Below are positions 12,301 through 23,900 of a stretch of DNA of 64,000 nt, piece by piece; position 1 is the first letter of the stretch; the number at the start of each line of letters is the position of its first letter. The notes under the pieces were generated by a model. That model had not been told where the DNA came from and did no database searches. It was given only the letters and a program-made list of their open reading frames with translations. The DNA is taken from assembly GCA_019914945.1 (NCBI GenBank), contig CM034111.1, positions 9,549,496 to 9,613,495 of the forward strand, in the 5' to 3' direction. Both the position numbers and the translations under genes were made by a program. The stretch comes from Typha latifolia (Eukaryota > Streptophyta > Magnoliopsida > Poales > Typhaceae).

Positions 12301-15300
12301 CGAAGTAGAGCAGATGTCCTCCCTCGGAGGCTAGAAATTTTGGGCACCGGGGAATCAATTTAGAACCATACATATGTCCAAGGGCCTCCATTGAAAACAT
12401 TAAGCATATTTTCCTCATAGCTGAACTTAAATGTAAAAAAAACTCGTTGCCATGTCGATCACCTAAAGTGTCCCCACTAGCTTCCACCATCGAGTGGTTT
12501 CCTTGATTAAGTAAGCCAAAGGTGGGGGACGCCCCAAGAACTTTCTGAGAAAGCTTAACCGCCATTCCTCACGACTGGAGCTTAGACGCACTAGCTCCAA
12601 ATTTACAGAGCTTGGAGACAGACTTTAAGCGCTGGAAGACTGAACTGCACATAGTATTAGGACTCGAGATTCTGGTAGCGGAAGAATGTGAGCTCTTACA
12701 CAGCTGGGCCCAAGAGGTAGGCAAGGGTGACGATTTCTCCTCCAGAATACGCTAGAAAAAGAGGCCGAATCTTGAGGAGCAGATGCTTCTGCTGGGACCA
12801 CCTTAGGACAGGCGTGACCTTCAAAAAAATCACCAGTAAGAGTAGTAGCATTTACAACCCAGGCACATGTGCATTTACTTCATTTGGAGGGGATGGTGGA
12901 TCAAGGGGCTTCTTAGATGCAGCTAGAGAGGGTGTGAGCACAAGAGCGTTGGAACTCATAACTCTCCCTATACTTCTCTTTATAGCCTTATATTCTGGCA
13001 ACTACATATAGAGACATAACCTTTGGGATAGTAATAACTATTGTTATCTATTTGAGTTTGTGGATAAGGACTTTTGTTCCATGAAGCTTCTGTCCTAAAC
13101 TTTTTCATTTTATTTGGAAAAAACTAGGCTAGGCTACAACTTTTCTTTTTAACTATCAAATTGCCAACAGCAGCTAGAATATCAATATACATGCAGGCAG
13201 TTTAACTTTTTGACTGGTTAATATTTTGATGTATATGCCTGTTAAAAATTTAATATACAGATTATTAATGGTCTTGACTAGATTTCGTGTGTTCTTGTTC
13301 CATTGCAGGGCACCTCTTTTTGTAGTTCAAAGTGATGACTGGGATTGTTCCTGTGCTATGCTTTGGGATCCAATTCATGCAGACTGTGCAGTTCCACAGG
13401 TAAAATTTCAATTTTATTTTCGTCTAAAGATATACACGTCTTAAATGAGATATGTTTTGTTTATAATCACTTATTTGGATAGAATGAAGTATTTTCTGGT
13501 TTAAACCACTTTGTCAGACTGTCTCTAGCATTGTTGTGCATATACCAGACCATAGGTCATGATCGTGGTTGGATTACTATGAACTTTTCCTGCTTCTTGA
13601 TTATCTCTATTGATGCTAAGTTCACTGTTATGGCCATTCACTTCGATTTTCTTCATGTTTGAAGGTTTGTTTCAAGTTTACCCATCCTGTCCCTTCCTAT
13701 GTTCTCTTTGATTCCCAGACATAATTTTGAATTCACAGTTTTTTTTATTTTATTTTTACGTCTAGAAGTGTTCAAGATATTTGTATCCCCATTTAGCGAA
13801 CTATTTGTGAACAAAAAGCATTTGATTTTAACTATATAACATGTATGCATATGAGTTTTTTACTCTTAACCTTAGAAGATCAAACAACAACACTTAAGGT
13901 ACTATAGCACTTGCAAACGTTGATCATTTCATTATATTCTTATGAAGGTGTAGAGGTGGCAAAAGTTGACCTAATAACCCACGATAATTCAGCTTTTAGT
14001 CGAGTCTAATTAGGTTCGGGTCGTAAACAGGTATCTGATTATTAAATGGGTTATATTTATATTTATTACCTCAATCCGTTAACTCGTTTATGACTCGATC
14101 TACCGACATGTTTATGACATGGTAATCCATTTTTGACACGATAACCCAAATTACTCGTTTATGATACGATAACCCAAATAAACCATTCATAACACGAAAA
14201 AATCTATTTATAACACACAAAAATCTGTTTATAACCTGAATTTTTTTTATAAATAATTACTTGTGTCAAAGCACATATGAGAAAAAAAAACTTACCTTTA
14301 TAATGGAGAATTCAAGATTTAGCATCAAATTCCAACAATAGATAGTCAGTTTGAATGCCACAATTTTCTTCTTTCTTGTCTCTCTTCTTTCTCACTAGCT
14401 TTAGAAAAGAATATTTAGAATAGTTAGTTATTGGTACACTTAACACTCCCTTTATGTCAAAGTAAGATTGTCCAAGTAGAGAATTACTTAAGGTTAATTC
14501 TATTACATTAAAGTAACTTTCGCCATTGAAACTAGGCAAAATACTAGTACAGACCAATTAAAGGTAACCACAATTTTAAGTATAGTATAGCATTATGGAA
14601 GTACAAGTAGTAGGTAGTCATAGAATATTTAATTATATCTGACCTTCAGATCTGAATGCATACCACTGGATTATGAAGTACACCATCTATTGCATTTATG
14701 TACCTCTATGATCATGTACTGATATGGTCTTAAATTTTGTTGTAGGAGCTTGATACTGAAGTTGTTCTGAAGCATTTAAAATATATAGAGATGGTATGTC
14801 AATTGTCAAGCATCCCCTTCTGAAGCTTCTATTAGTTATAATTTTCGTTATGGCATAGTTTGAACTTTTTATTTTGTCAATATGCTTTGTTCAACTCAAC
14901 GATGACTGTGCTAATGGCACGTGCCGTGCCATGTCACCATCAGCATGCCCTTACGTGCTATTGACATACATTTATAGTATTTTTAATAAAAATTTTAGGA
15001 TATTTAGAGATGTTTTTGAATTTTTGGTATGTCAATCTTTAGTTTTTGGTTTAAATATATGTATTAAAACCTACATTATAATATTTTATCTTTAGATTAT
15101 TTTTATAAATGACCTATTTTATTAAAAACAAAGTAACAGTTAAATATAAATATTATTCAACACATAATATGATTGAATATATTCATTAGAACTAATATTA
15201 ATAATTGAACACTCTATAATAAAATTGAACATATAATATTAATTGATAATAATTTAGTAATTAAAACTAATATCTATTTGAACATAGAATGATAAGGAGG

Positions 15301-16487
15301 ATTAAATACTTTATTTGCCGGCACAAGAATATCATGAGAATGTTGCATTAAATACTGTCGATATTCTTCAAAATTAATTCATTGATAGTATTACTTATTG
15401 AAACGTCTCACATAGTTATCATACAAATAGGAATTTTCTAATTTTTCTATGATATGATGTATATATTGAACATATATAGGTGTGACCGGCACTGGCACCG
15501 GCACCGAGACACACCATAAACATATGTAGATTGTGGATATAGAGTGTAATTAGGGTGTTGTAGCTCTGGTGAGTGATTGATATGATGGCAATGATGATGA
15601 ACTCATATCATCCTGTGGGTGCACCTCTCATAATGTCCTGTTACCTATAGATTCAAAATCTTCATTAATTTTTTAAGAAGGTTGTGTAGTAGGGACGCAT
15701 GTCTTATCTCATCGTTACCGCCACTTGACTGAGTCTTATCATCACCATCAATATCATCTCTAGTCTCATCATTATCAATTTTATCCAAGCCTTTTAAATA
15801 ATCAATTGATTTGATAATAATTGATAAAAATAAAAAAGAAAATTTTTAAAAAAGTCTCCACATGGCACAATAATCGGCACAGCTCAACACTGGGGTGTGC
15901 CGTTGGTACGCTGACACAGTCCGTGCCAAGTATAGTGCCACTACTGGCATAGCAAATGCCAGTTGGCACGGGGTGTGTCAACCGGCACGGCCATCCATGG
16001 TTCAACTTGCCTATTCCTATGAATGTCATTAAGGTCCTGATTGATATGTTTCACTTTGTTCTAGAGAGTTTCTTCTTCTACAACCAAAGTTCCATTAAGT
16101 AGATCAAAAGTTTTGCTTGAGAGATTTTCTTTTTACCTACTGTGATTGCTGTTTGGTACATTGCTGAGCAGTCATCAATGGTAGATCTTGGTTACTTATA
16201 TGTCAGGCTAGCTAGAAGTTAAGCTAACAGGAATCTTTTTTCTTTTGCAAAAAAAAAAAACTCATCATTATCAATAGAAATATATAAATTAGCCTTTTGA
16301 GTTTTAAAGAATCCTGCGTTCTTTGAAGTTATTTTTTTCCCTGATATCAAGGGCATTCAATTACTCAGTTAATGAATTGTATGACATGCAGCTAAGGCCA
16401 CGGCTATCTGATAACAAGCGGAAACTAGGTCAATCTAAAAAAGTTGTGCCAAGCAATGATTCTGAGACGATCAAAGGTGATGATTAA
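3309..16487 (+). CDS. PHD-finger and CW-like zinc-finger nuclear protein
   Basis: Six coding exons: 3309-4522, 7697-7757, 7832-7947, 13309-13399, 14746-14793 and 16392-16487. All have GT-AG borders and the phases close to 541 residues plus stop. Residues 298-342 form a C4HC3 PHD finger (C298, C301, C313, C316, H321, C324, C339, C342). Residues about 426-494 resemble a CW domain: W441-V-Q-C444, then C459-GKWRR-AP, W475/C477 and C490. There is an insertion of about 12 residues between the first two cysteines. PHD and CW domains typically read histone H3 tails, so a nuclear chromatin-reader role is inferred. The N-terminal ~290 residues are polar and low in recognisable domains. The first coding exon is large, and the later small exons are spread over 9 kb because of transposon insertions. 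It resembles plant proteins annotated as RING/FYVE/PHD-type zinc-finger family. No experimental role is claimed. The start is the first in-frame ATG after the acceptor at 3298. Confidence 0.88.
4823..5422. mobile_element. 600-bp inverted-repeat element, GA-rich core (family G, copy 1)
   Basis: It starts TAGTTCTAAATTTTAGCCGATCC and ends in ATACTTGGAACTTTG, matching the ends of the copy at 9814-10578. It is flanked by a 10-bp duplication with one mismatch (ACTTTAAACA at 4813-4822, ACTTTAAAGA at 5423-5432). The core is a long run of GAGAG-type sequence followed by an AT-rich arm and CGATA-rich motifs. It has no coding capacity. It is located just after coding exon 1 in the second intron of the PHD/CW gene. 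Confidence 0.8.
6103..6637. mobile_element. 535-bp MITE with long inverted repeats
   Basis: A left arm (about 6130-6215) and a right arm (about 6505-6585) are imperfect reverse complements over about 75 bp. Shared motifs include ATCAGT(C/T)TTATACTTATAA and AAAGTGAGA. The element is flanked by TAAAATATT at 6094-6102 and 6638-6646, a 9-bp target duplication, although it is AT-rich and so less decisive. The centre holds a TCTCT-rich tract followed by GA-rich sequence. It lies in the same intron of the PHD/CW gene. Confidence 0.7.
9254..9521. mobile_element. Short (~270 bp) inverted-repeat element, GC-rich (family C relative)
   Basis: The left end reads GAAGGCCGTGCCGGCGGC and the right end is the approximate reverse complement (GTGCCATGGCACAACCATCC). 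Both resemble the termini of the element at 14898-15999. The flanks share only a degenerate 9-mer (6 of 9), so the target duplication is eroded or my ends are off. No coding sequence. Confidence 0.5.
9814..10578. mobile_element. 765-bp inverted-repeat element, GA-rich core (family G, copy 2)
   Basis: It starts TGGTTCCTAGTTTCGGCC and ends CTGATACTTGGAACCTTG, so the termini form an inverted repeat around GGTTCC(A/T)AGT. It is flanked by the identical 10-mer ATATTAAGCA at 9804-9813 and 10579-10588. The core has hundreds of bases of GAGAG-rich sequence, then CGATACNNNCGATA-type motifs near the right end. Same family and same orientation as the copy at 4823-5422. It is non-coding and looks like a Mutator-like non-autonomous element. 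Confidence 0.85.
11275..12990 (-). mobile_element. Internally deleted L1-type LINE relic
   Basis: Read on the minus strand, the 5' part (about 12565-11820) carries broken ORF1 coding sequence with a DUF4283-like segment. Recognisable strings are SYIGRPLQVDAFTLARSR and DLSTPLKQF, then a zinc-knuckle remnant beginning CFCCGR. Directly after it, at about 11725-11600, comes a zf-RVT-like stretch (RKRFLDTL..PLCEDTLETLDHLL) that normally lies at the far C-terminus of ORF2. The endonuclease and reverse transcriptase are missing between them. The 3' end would be the T-rich tract at about 11279-11300 (poly-A on the minus strand). The right boundary is approximate. It lies in the 5.4-kb intron of the PHD/CW gene. 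Confidence 0.75.
13945..14260. repeat. Degenerate repeat with recurring GATAACCCA units, possibly hAT-derived
   Basis: The stretch starts TAGAGGTGGCAAAAG, similar to the end of many plant hAT non-autonomous elements. It then repeats short motifs such as CGTTTATGA(C/T), ACGATAACCCAAAT and CATTTATAACAC. I could not find the matching other end or an 8-bp duplication, so the classification is tentative. Intronic, non-coding. Confidence 0.35.
14898..15999. mobile_element. 1.1-kb inverted-repeat element (family C, copy 1)
   Basis: The left end (AACGATGACTGTGCTAATGGCAC) and the reverse complement of the right end (CATGGATGGCCGTGCCGG) are similar. GTTCAACT(C/T) flanks it at 14889-14897 and 16000-16008, a 9-bp duplication with one mismatch. 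The interior is AT-rich and shares blocks with the element at 61597-62551, for example GAGGATTAAATACTT followed by GCCGGCACAAGAAT. No open frame of note. It sits in the last intron of the PHD/CW gene, between coding exons 6 and 7. Confidence 0.8.
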
Positions 16488-17930
16488 TCACATCAACTTG
16501 CCGTGCATCCTGTACAATGAGTTGTATCATTAATGAGCATGCACTTATTCCATAATCTTCTTTGTATTTTTGAGCAATCCATTTCTAGATGAGTAATTGC
16601 AAGCATACAAATATTGGACGCATAGTGACATATATAATATATATATGCTTCTATGCCCAGTTTTGACCAACTGCTTTGGGAAAGTTACATTCATCTCAAG
16701 ACGCCTAATTCATAATTGACTCTTTTTGTTGAAACAATCGAACAAAAATCCAGAAATTCAGCATCTTTTGAGCGATCTTTTTGTCTCTTCTTTTATCCTG
16801 GTATCTCAAGATTCGTGCTAATTTCTCTATTCAGTTGGTTTTTGGATCGGTTTCTATTTCGTGCATAGTATTAGGGGGAGTTCACTTGTGGAATAACTTC
16901 TTTGCTAGTATAGCTTTATTGTACTTGCATAAGAGGTTATACCGATACAAGTTATTATGGTGCTTAGTTGTAAGCTAGTATAATGTGTAATAATTATACC
17001 TGATATGATATTAAATTGAATGTAAAGTGAAGAATTTTATACCAAAAGAGCCCTTGGTGGTTAGAAAGGAGTATTAATACATAAATAATATTCTAATTAA
17101 TTTTTAATTGTGTAATTTTTTATGGGAAAAGTGTGGGGTTTTTTTTATTTATTTATCATACAGTGGATTTTTTTACTATGTAATGTGGATCAAAATTTTC
17201 TGCATATCAAAATGTAATGTAAACTTATACAGACAGTGTAGGCTTTTTATCTGCAGTGTGGATCTATTTTTTTACACTGGATAAATTTCTCTGGATATTT
17301 ATATGTAATGTGGATCACTACATGGAATAGTGGTAGTTATTTTCTAAACCAATTAGTTAGTTCTATATGTTGCCATAATGGACATCTTAGTAAATGACAA
17401 AGCATTTCCCTTTGAGAAAAGAAGAAAAAAAGAGAGTAGCTTTCAATGGGTAGAAAATTCCTATCTTCACCAAAGAGACTAAATTCATATAGAATCCAGT
17501 TGGAGTGATTGCTTCTTTTTTATTAATTTTTATTAAAAAAATAATAATTTGTGAGTTCCTATCCTTCCAAATTTTCGATCAAATCACCATGAGCATATCC
17601 TATTCTGCAAGGATATTGCGAGTATTTTCAACAAAAGGGAAAGAAAATATTTGGTTCAAGATAATATTTCCAGAGTATAAGAGTCTTTTTTAAAGGCAGA
17701 GGTACTCACCTCTTTTGTTTGTTTGAGAGTTTTGAGAGGTGTTACCTTTCACAAGAGGTCATATGAAACGAGTAAAAAAAGAAGAACAAGAGGGGAATAA
17801 AATAAAATAAAATAAACGAGACAAATGAGATCAAAAGTTTCAGTTTGCACTAGTAGTGAAGAACAACCTTCAGAATAAAAGATTGGTAACCTCTATTGAT
17901 ACTCGATTAAAAGAAGGAAAAAATAATAAT
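16488..17930. other. Convergent 3' boundary between two genes
   Basis: This AT-rich stretch separates the stop codon of the PHD/CW gene (plus) from that of the HAT3.1-like gene (minus). It must contain both 3' UTRs and polyadenylation regions. A short AAATA tandem lies near 17797-17815. No further gene or clear transposon was seen. Confidence 0.6.
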
Positions 17931-20900
17931 TTATGCCTTCTCCTTTACTTCTGCAAAGGGCACATACATAACTCTTTTGTCCAGTGAGTAGGTTTCAGTT
18001 GATATATGATCAGTATCTTTGCATGATAACAATGCCTCCTGTAAGTTTTGAAGCCTATTCTGGAGACTGCTAAGACTTTCAATCACAGAAACGTAAAGCG
18101 AATCCTTATCAATCACTTTGTCTAGCTGCTGAGGATCAGAGCTTTCCTTGGCCTCATCTGCTTTCTTCAGGTAAGAATGTCTTCTTCGACTACCCAACCA
18201 TCTCTTGTGGCGGGCGGTATTCATAATTGATGTGCACACCTATTAAATGGATTGCAGATACTGATTGAGCTCAGGGAAATGGATTTACAAAGAATATAGC
18301 GGACAAATTCGTTTTCACCATCAAGGGAACTATACCTGAGAATGCAGTAGACTAAGCTCTTTCAACATGATCTGTTTGACTGACGTAACGGGCCACTGCT
18401 CCGTAATGGGTTGTGCAGCAATATCAGAATCAACAATAAATTACCCACATATGTAGTTGTGAAGGATTAAAAAGATATTTGATGAAATAAAAGTGAACTC
18501 ATAAAAGGGAATGGAACAAGTGTTCAACAACGGCCAGAATGATGCTCTTACCTGGATTTTGTCAGCATGTCTTGCATTAGCTGGTCTTTTATGCTGTTTC
18601 CTCAAAATGCTGCCCGCTGATTTTGGTTTCTTTCTGTGGAGAATTCTGCTCATCTGTTTTGGTACACGGATAATTTCTGACAGGGGAAGGAAATAAGAAT
18701 TGTCCATCAAATCAGAACATCCAGCTTCTCCAGCACTTGCTCTTGAGCCTTTATTAACATTAGTAACATGGCTGGTTAATTTACCCTGTAATCAGCACTA
18801 TATGAATTAGCAAAGTTTGTTCTAATTAGAGCAGAAGATAGTGGAATCCATTATCTACATAATATGTCCAGAATGCTAAAGAAAAGTTTCACTTATTTAA
18901 TTATACAGAAAAGATAGAAAAATAATCCAAGCTAAAACAACAGGATTTGAAAGAAACTCTATGCTCAGTCCATGTATTAGAGAGAAATCTAACAGATATA
19001 GCACTGGAGCTTCTAAATATATCACAAGAAATAAATTACTGGCGTGTAGGGGACAACTACATAGCTTTAGAGATTAGAGGAAGAAATAAGAAATCCATTA
19101 TCTACATAATATGTCCAGAATGCTAAAGAAAAGTTTCACTTTTTTAATATTACAGAAAAGATTAAAAGAAAAATCCAAGCTAAAACAACTGGATTTGAAA
19201 GCAACTCTATGCTCAGCTCATGTATTACAGAGAAATGTAACAGATATAGCACTAAAGCTTCTAAATATATCACAAGAAATAGATTACTGGCATGTCGGGG
19301 GCCAACTACATAGCTTTAGAGATTAAAAGAAGAAATAAGAACAAAGATGCCAAAATTAATGTAGAGAGAACTTGCAACAGTTGCTTCATAAAGAAGCCTG
19401 AAAAGAACATGACAATTGGTCTTAATTGCTTGCAAAGAGAATATAGCTAAAATAGAGGATGAGAAGTACCAACATTTCATGTTGCATAACAATTAGTTGC
19501 AGCTTGAAGTTTGTTACTCTTTTTAATGCTCCTTGTGTGCTCTCACAAGGAGTTCAGAGTCCTAAGAGTACTTAAACATAACTCCATGGTAATTGACTGA
19601 GTGAAAATCTGGCTGGTGTTATGTTAGAGATTGGTCTTAATTTCAGTAGAGCTCTATTCAAACGAGTTTTATCCCAAGCAAGTATTAGCACCAACAGAGT
19701 GAAGTACAATCAGTTTCTACTTTTGCATCTTTGTCACTTTTGACAACCGTCAGCATGAGAATAATTCAGGACTCGACCTGCCCACCTTTCTACTAGCCAC
19801 CCAAGCTACAATTATAAATTGTGAAAGTAGTTGAGCCCCGTCTCAATAAAATTTTGCAAAAAGATATTAACACATTTATAATCATCAAGAACACCTTGAA
19901 CTCTAAAAACCCAATCCAGAGGAGAACACTTCTCTCTCCCCATCATGGGCCATGGGATTAGTTTTCTACAATCCAAAGGTACACCTAATGGCTCAAAACT
20001 TTAGAAAATGTTTTAACACCTTTGAAGCCATTGTTGTGCCTTCAAATAATTTGCAAGCTAATCACTTAATAATCACATCAGCAAACATGGATCAAAATTC
20101 ACATTGCTTGCAATTATGGTTACTTTGTCTTTTGCAATGTGTTTACTTTATGTGAAGCGCATACTGCATACGTCTTAACAGCAATGTGCACCTTTCATTT
20201 GTAGTGTATTTGTTTAAAGAGCAAATCGAATCTTTTATGTATAACAGCATTGGCTTACTGCACATAATGTGTACTTGTACATCACATGATTATGAAATAG
20301 TGACCTTGTTTGCAAGCAACATGAGTTTTTGTCCATCTTGAGAGAAATTTCTTTCAATTTTTTCTTCCGCAGGTTTCAGTTTTTAAAAATCCAAAACACG
20401 ATGGTTAAAAAAGTGTTGAAATCTTTTTGCAAAAAATATAACATAAAGTTTGTTATAAACAGTTTATGTGAGAGAGAAATACTAAAATTAATGTTTGAGG
20501 TCCTTTGTTTTTAAATTTTTGTGAGACAGTTATTGAGGTCTCCCCTACTCTCTTTTGATTATTAAATCCATATTCACCAACTTGTTCTCCTTTCTCTCCT
20601 GCTTTTACTTTTATCACTTGTGGTCAATCCTGATATGGGAAATTGACATTAGCACCTTTGATGTAATTGCATATAATTCTGAAACAATCACAAATAAGAA
20701 ATAAAGAGAATAAAACTCTTGAATGACAAATTCAATTTTGAGAATGAAATTTTTTTTCAGACCTTTCTGATTTTAAGAGCAGCATATCTTGCATTCTTGA
20801 ACCACTTGCTAACCTGTAAACAAAACATGGAATTTCTAAGTTAATATGATGAATTTTCAGCGATCTTATCTAGTAGCACATATTACAGTTGACAGTTGAC

Positions 20901-23900
20901 AAGAGTGTCATTGGGATGGACTATAATAAATCCTAATCCTTATTGTCTATTAACTGTTATATGTCTTGGCCTTTCCGCCAATAAAGGTTGAGTCTTTGTC
21001 AAATTTCCTGCCTTTGCTTGCTAAATTTATATAACTAGTCTTCTGGACTTGTTACAAAGCAAAGATATGGAAGAGGACACCTGCTGCCCATCGTAATTCG
21101 TAGGAAAGCAAACCCAGTCCTGGGGCCATGGGTCTGAAACTACAGTGAAGATTGACAAGAATGAATTTCTGGAGAAATTTTTTCATCTATAATTCAGTTT
21201 TGCATACAATACGAACTTCTAGAATTGTTAATTTATTATTGTAACAGTCTAGATGACTTTGCTTAAGAAGGCAGGACCTAGGAGTATCATATGAAACATC
21301 AGAATCATTGGCAGAACAAAATGATTTCTTATAATCTTTAGCAAAAATATAAATTATAATAATTTCTTGCAACCATCTCAGAAAAAATTATGTATACCTT
21401 CTCAGAGGAAAGACCCAATTTCTTTGAGAGGTTTTCTTTGACAGTCCTTGAAGGAAGTTCATTCTCGGCAAAAACTTGACGGAGCTCCTGAAGTGGCAAA
21501 TTCAAAATTAAGCTGATATTAGTATGCAGTTCGGCATAGAATATATTATGCAATTCCATATTCAATAGCAACCAGCTAAAACTTCAAATGCATAAAAATA
21601 ACTATCAAGTATCATCTAATCTTTTAGCTTAGCCACCTTATCGCAGCATCCTTCTTTCTGAGAAAATGGGGGGACACCCTATATATTGTAAAATTAGATC
21701 AACCTAAATATTACATAAATAAGAAAAATCAGAAAAGGAGATAGTTTTTACTTTTTAGAATCATAATAAGAGTTTTTAAGATCGTAAAACAGTTCCCAAA
21801 TTCTTCAAAGCCCAGAAAGTTCCTTTAAATATCTAGTAAATGTAACAGTATGGTGATTGAAATTATCTGATACCCCATCCAGGCGACTGTTTTAGAAATA
21901 TTTCAAAATACTCCAAATCACACCAAAACCTTTAGTTGATTTTTGGTAGGTCTCTTCACTCCCAACTCCCCAGAGAAAACTTTGATATAATACCTCAGAC
22001 ATAGGAACAGTGAAGAAAAAGATGTTCAACATTCTCTTCATTCTCAGAACATAAGAAGCATGTAGACATGATAACAATGCCTCTATTCTGAAGATAATCT
22101 TTCGTGTGAAGCTAGCTGGATAGAAAAGGAGTCACAACACAAGTTTCATAGGCACACTAGTTCCCCACACTTTCTTCCCATGCAGATCTGAGACCACCAT
22201 CAACTAGAAACCTATGATACAATAGAACTGAGGAAAATCCATTTGGAGAAAACCTCCATATGATTGTATACTCATGTAGCAAGTAAAATCATCAGTTTCA
22301 TCATATGACAATCAGCATTGATATTCAATCTTCTGAACCATTCCAATCAAACAAGTCAACCTCGCATTCATGAAGCATTATTAACTTTCGAAGCAAATGG
22401 AAAACTTGACATTAAACACAAATGATCTGCTATATGTCCCCTGTGTCTAGACTCTCGGCCTTATCTACAGCATTCACTGTCATTCTCTTTCTACCTTTCA
22501 TTTCTTAAACAGTATAACTTTAGAACCTCCTTGCCTCTTCAATCAGGTCTTTGTCTGCATAATTATTTAACAGCTGAAGTTCCAAGCACTAACAACACTC
22601 ACACCACTTAGTCTACTTTAATTGTACAAAGATTGCAATTAGATGCAGGGTATGAGTAGAAAATAAAAAAAAATGGACAGATTACCATGTAGTAAAATAG
22701 AACACCTGAGGCAACCTCTTAAATTAGATCTTGTTACCACAACCATGTAATGATGCAATTATAAGTTACTGAACACATGAAGATTCATTAAAACTTCACT
22801 CCATTGATTGCGAAACTTGCTGAATCCTATTTGACAGGTTTGACTGCTCCTTGGTTTTATTCATTTGATTATGTGTTGTCCCAGTAGCTCACATGCATGT
22901 AGAGAGCAGGTAGTAAGATGTTCCATTTCACCTGCTAACTACTGGCAATAAGCATCATTTGGCACATGTGTGACACCATTCCTTTTTAAATTTTCCCCTC
23001 TTGCCAATACAAGCAACTATTGAGAGGTATCTTGTTAATTCCGGCAATATCTATAATGAGTTTACAATTTGGGAACAACCTCATTGCTGAAGCATCATAA
23101 AAGATACTGTACTCGATACCTAGCCGTACCTAAGAAAAGCCTAGGCATACTTCACGGCTTCACAGAAGGTATGTGCCTAGGAAATGAGATTGATTTTTGA
23201 AACAATGCTTTCACTTGACACTTTGTATTGCTAGTTGCATCTAACACTTTCATTTCACTGCTTGTGATAAACAGATGGGGTACTAAAGTAACAAATTCAT
23301 AGTATCGCTTATATTCCAAGTATGGGCCTCACGCCTCATGCCTCATGACTTACTTACAACCTCCAAACACTAACTTTCTAATCTAAGATACCACATTTTC
23401 ATGGTGTCTGTAGGTCTTTCTTCAGATGACATAAAATAGTAGTGGATAGGAAACCCAACAGCAAGCTGGCTGCTGGCTGCTGGCTGCTGGCTGCTGGCAT
23501 ACAGAAAGAAAAGAACTTTCAAACATTTGGAGACCCACTTACCTTGACTGCGCTAGCTGGAATCCTGAAAAGTAATTTCTTGTTACTTAATAGTTTGTCA
23601 GATGATGTCATCTTTGAACATCCATCCTCCACGGGATCAGTTGAGCCAGGATCAGCAGATGATTCTATTCTTCTGTGCTTTCTCCTATAAGGGCCCCAGT
23701 CTTCATCCTCACTTTGTTGTTCACTTTCACTAAAATCCTTTCCGAACATTTCCTGCAAAGAGTGATGAAAAAGAATGTAAAACTGTTAGTCTGCTACTAT
23801 TTAGTGTAACGTTGTGCAGGAAAATTGAAAATGGTAATAAAACAAGTAATACTAGTGGACACTGTCTTCTTGTAAATCTATGCTGATATGGAGATAAGGA

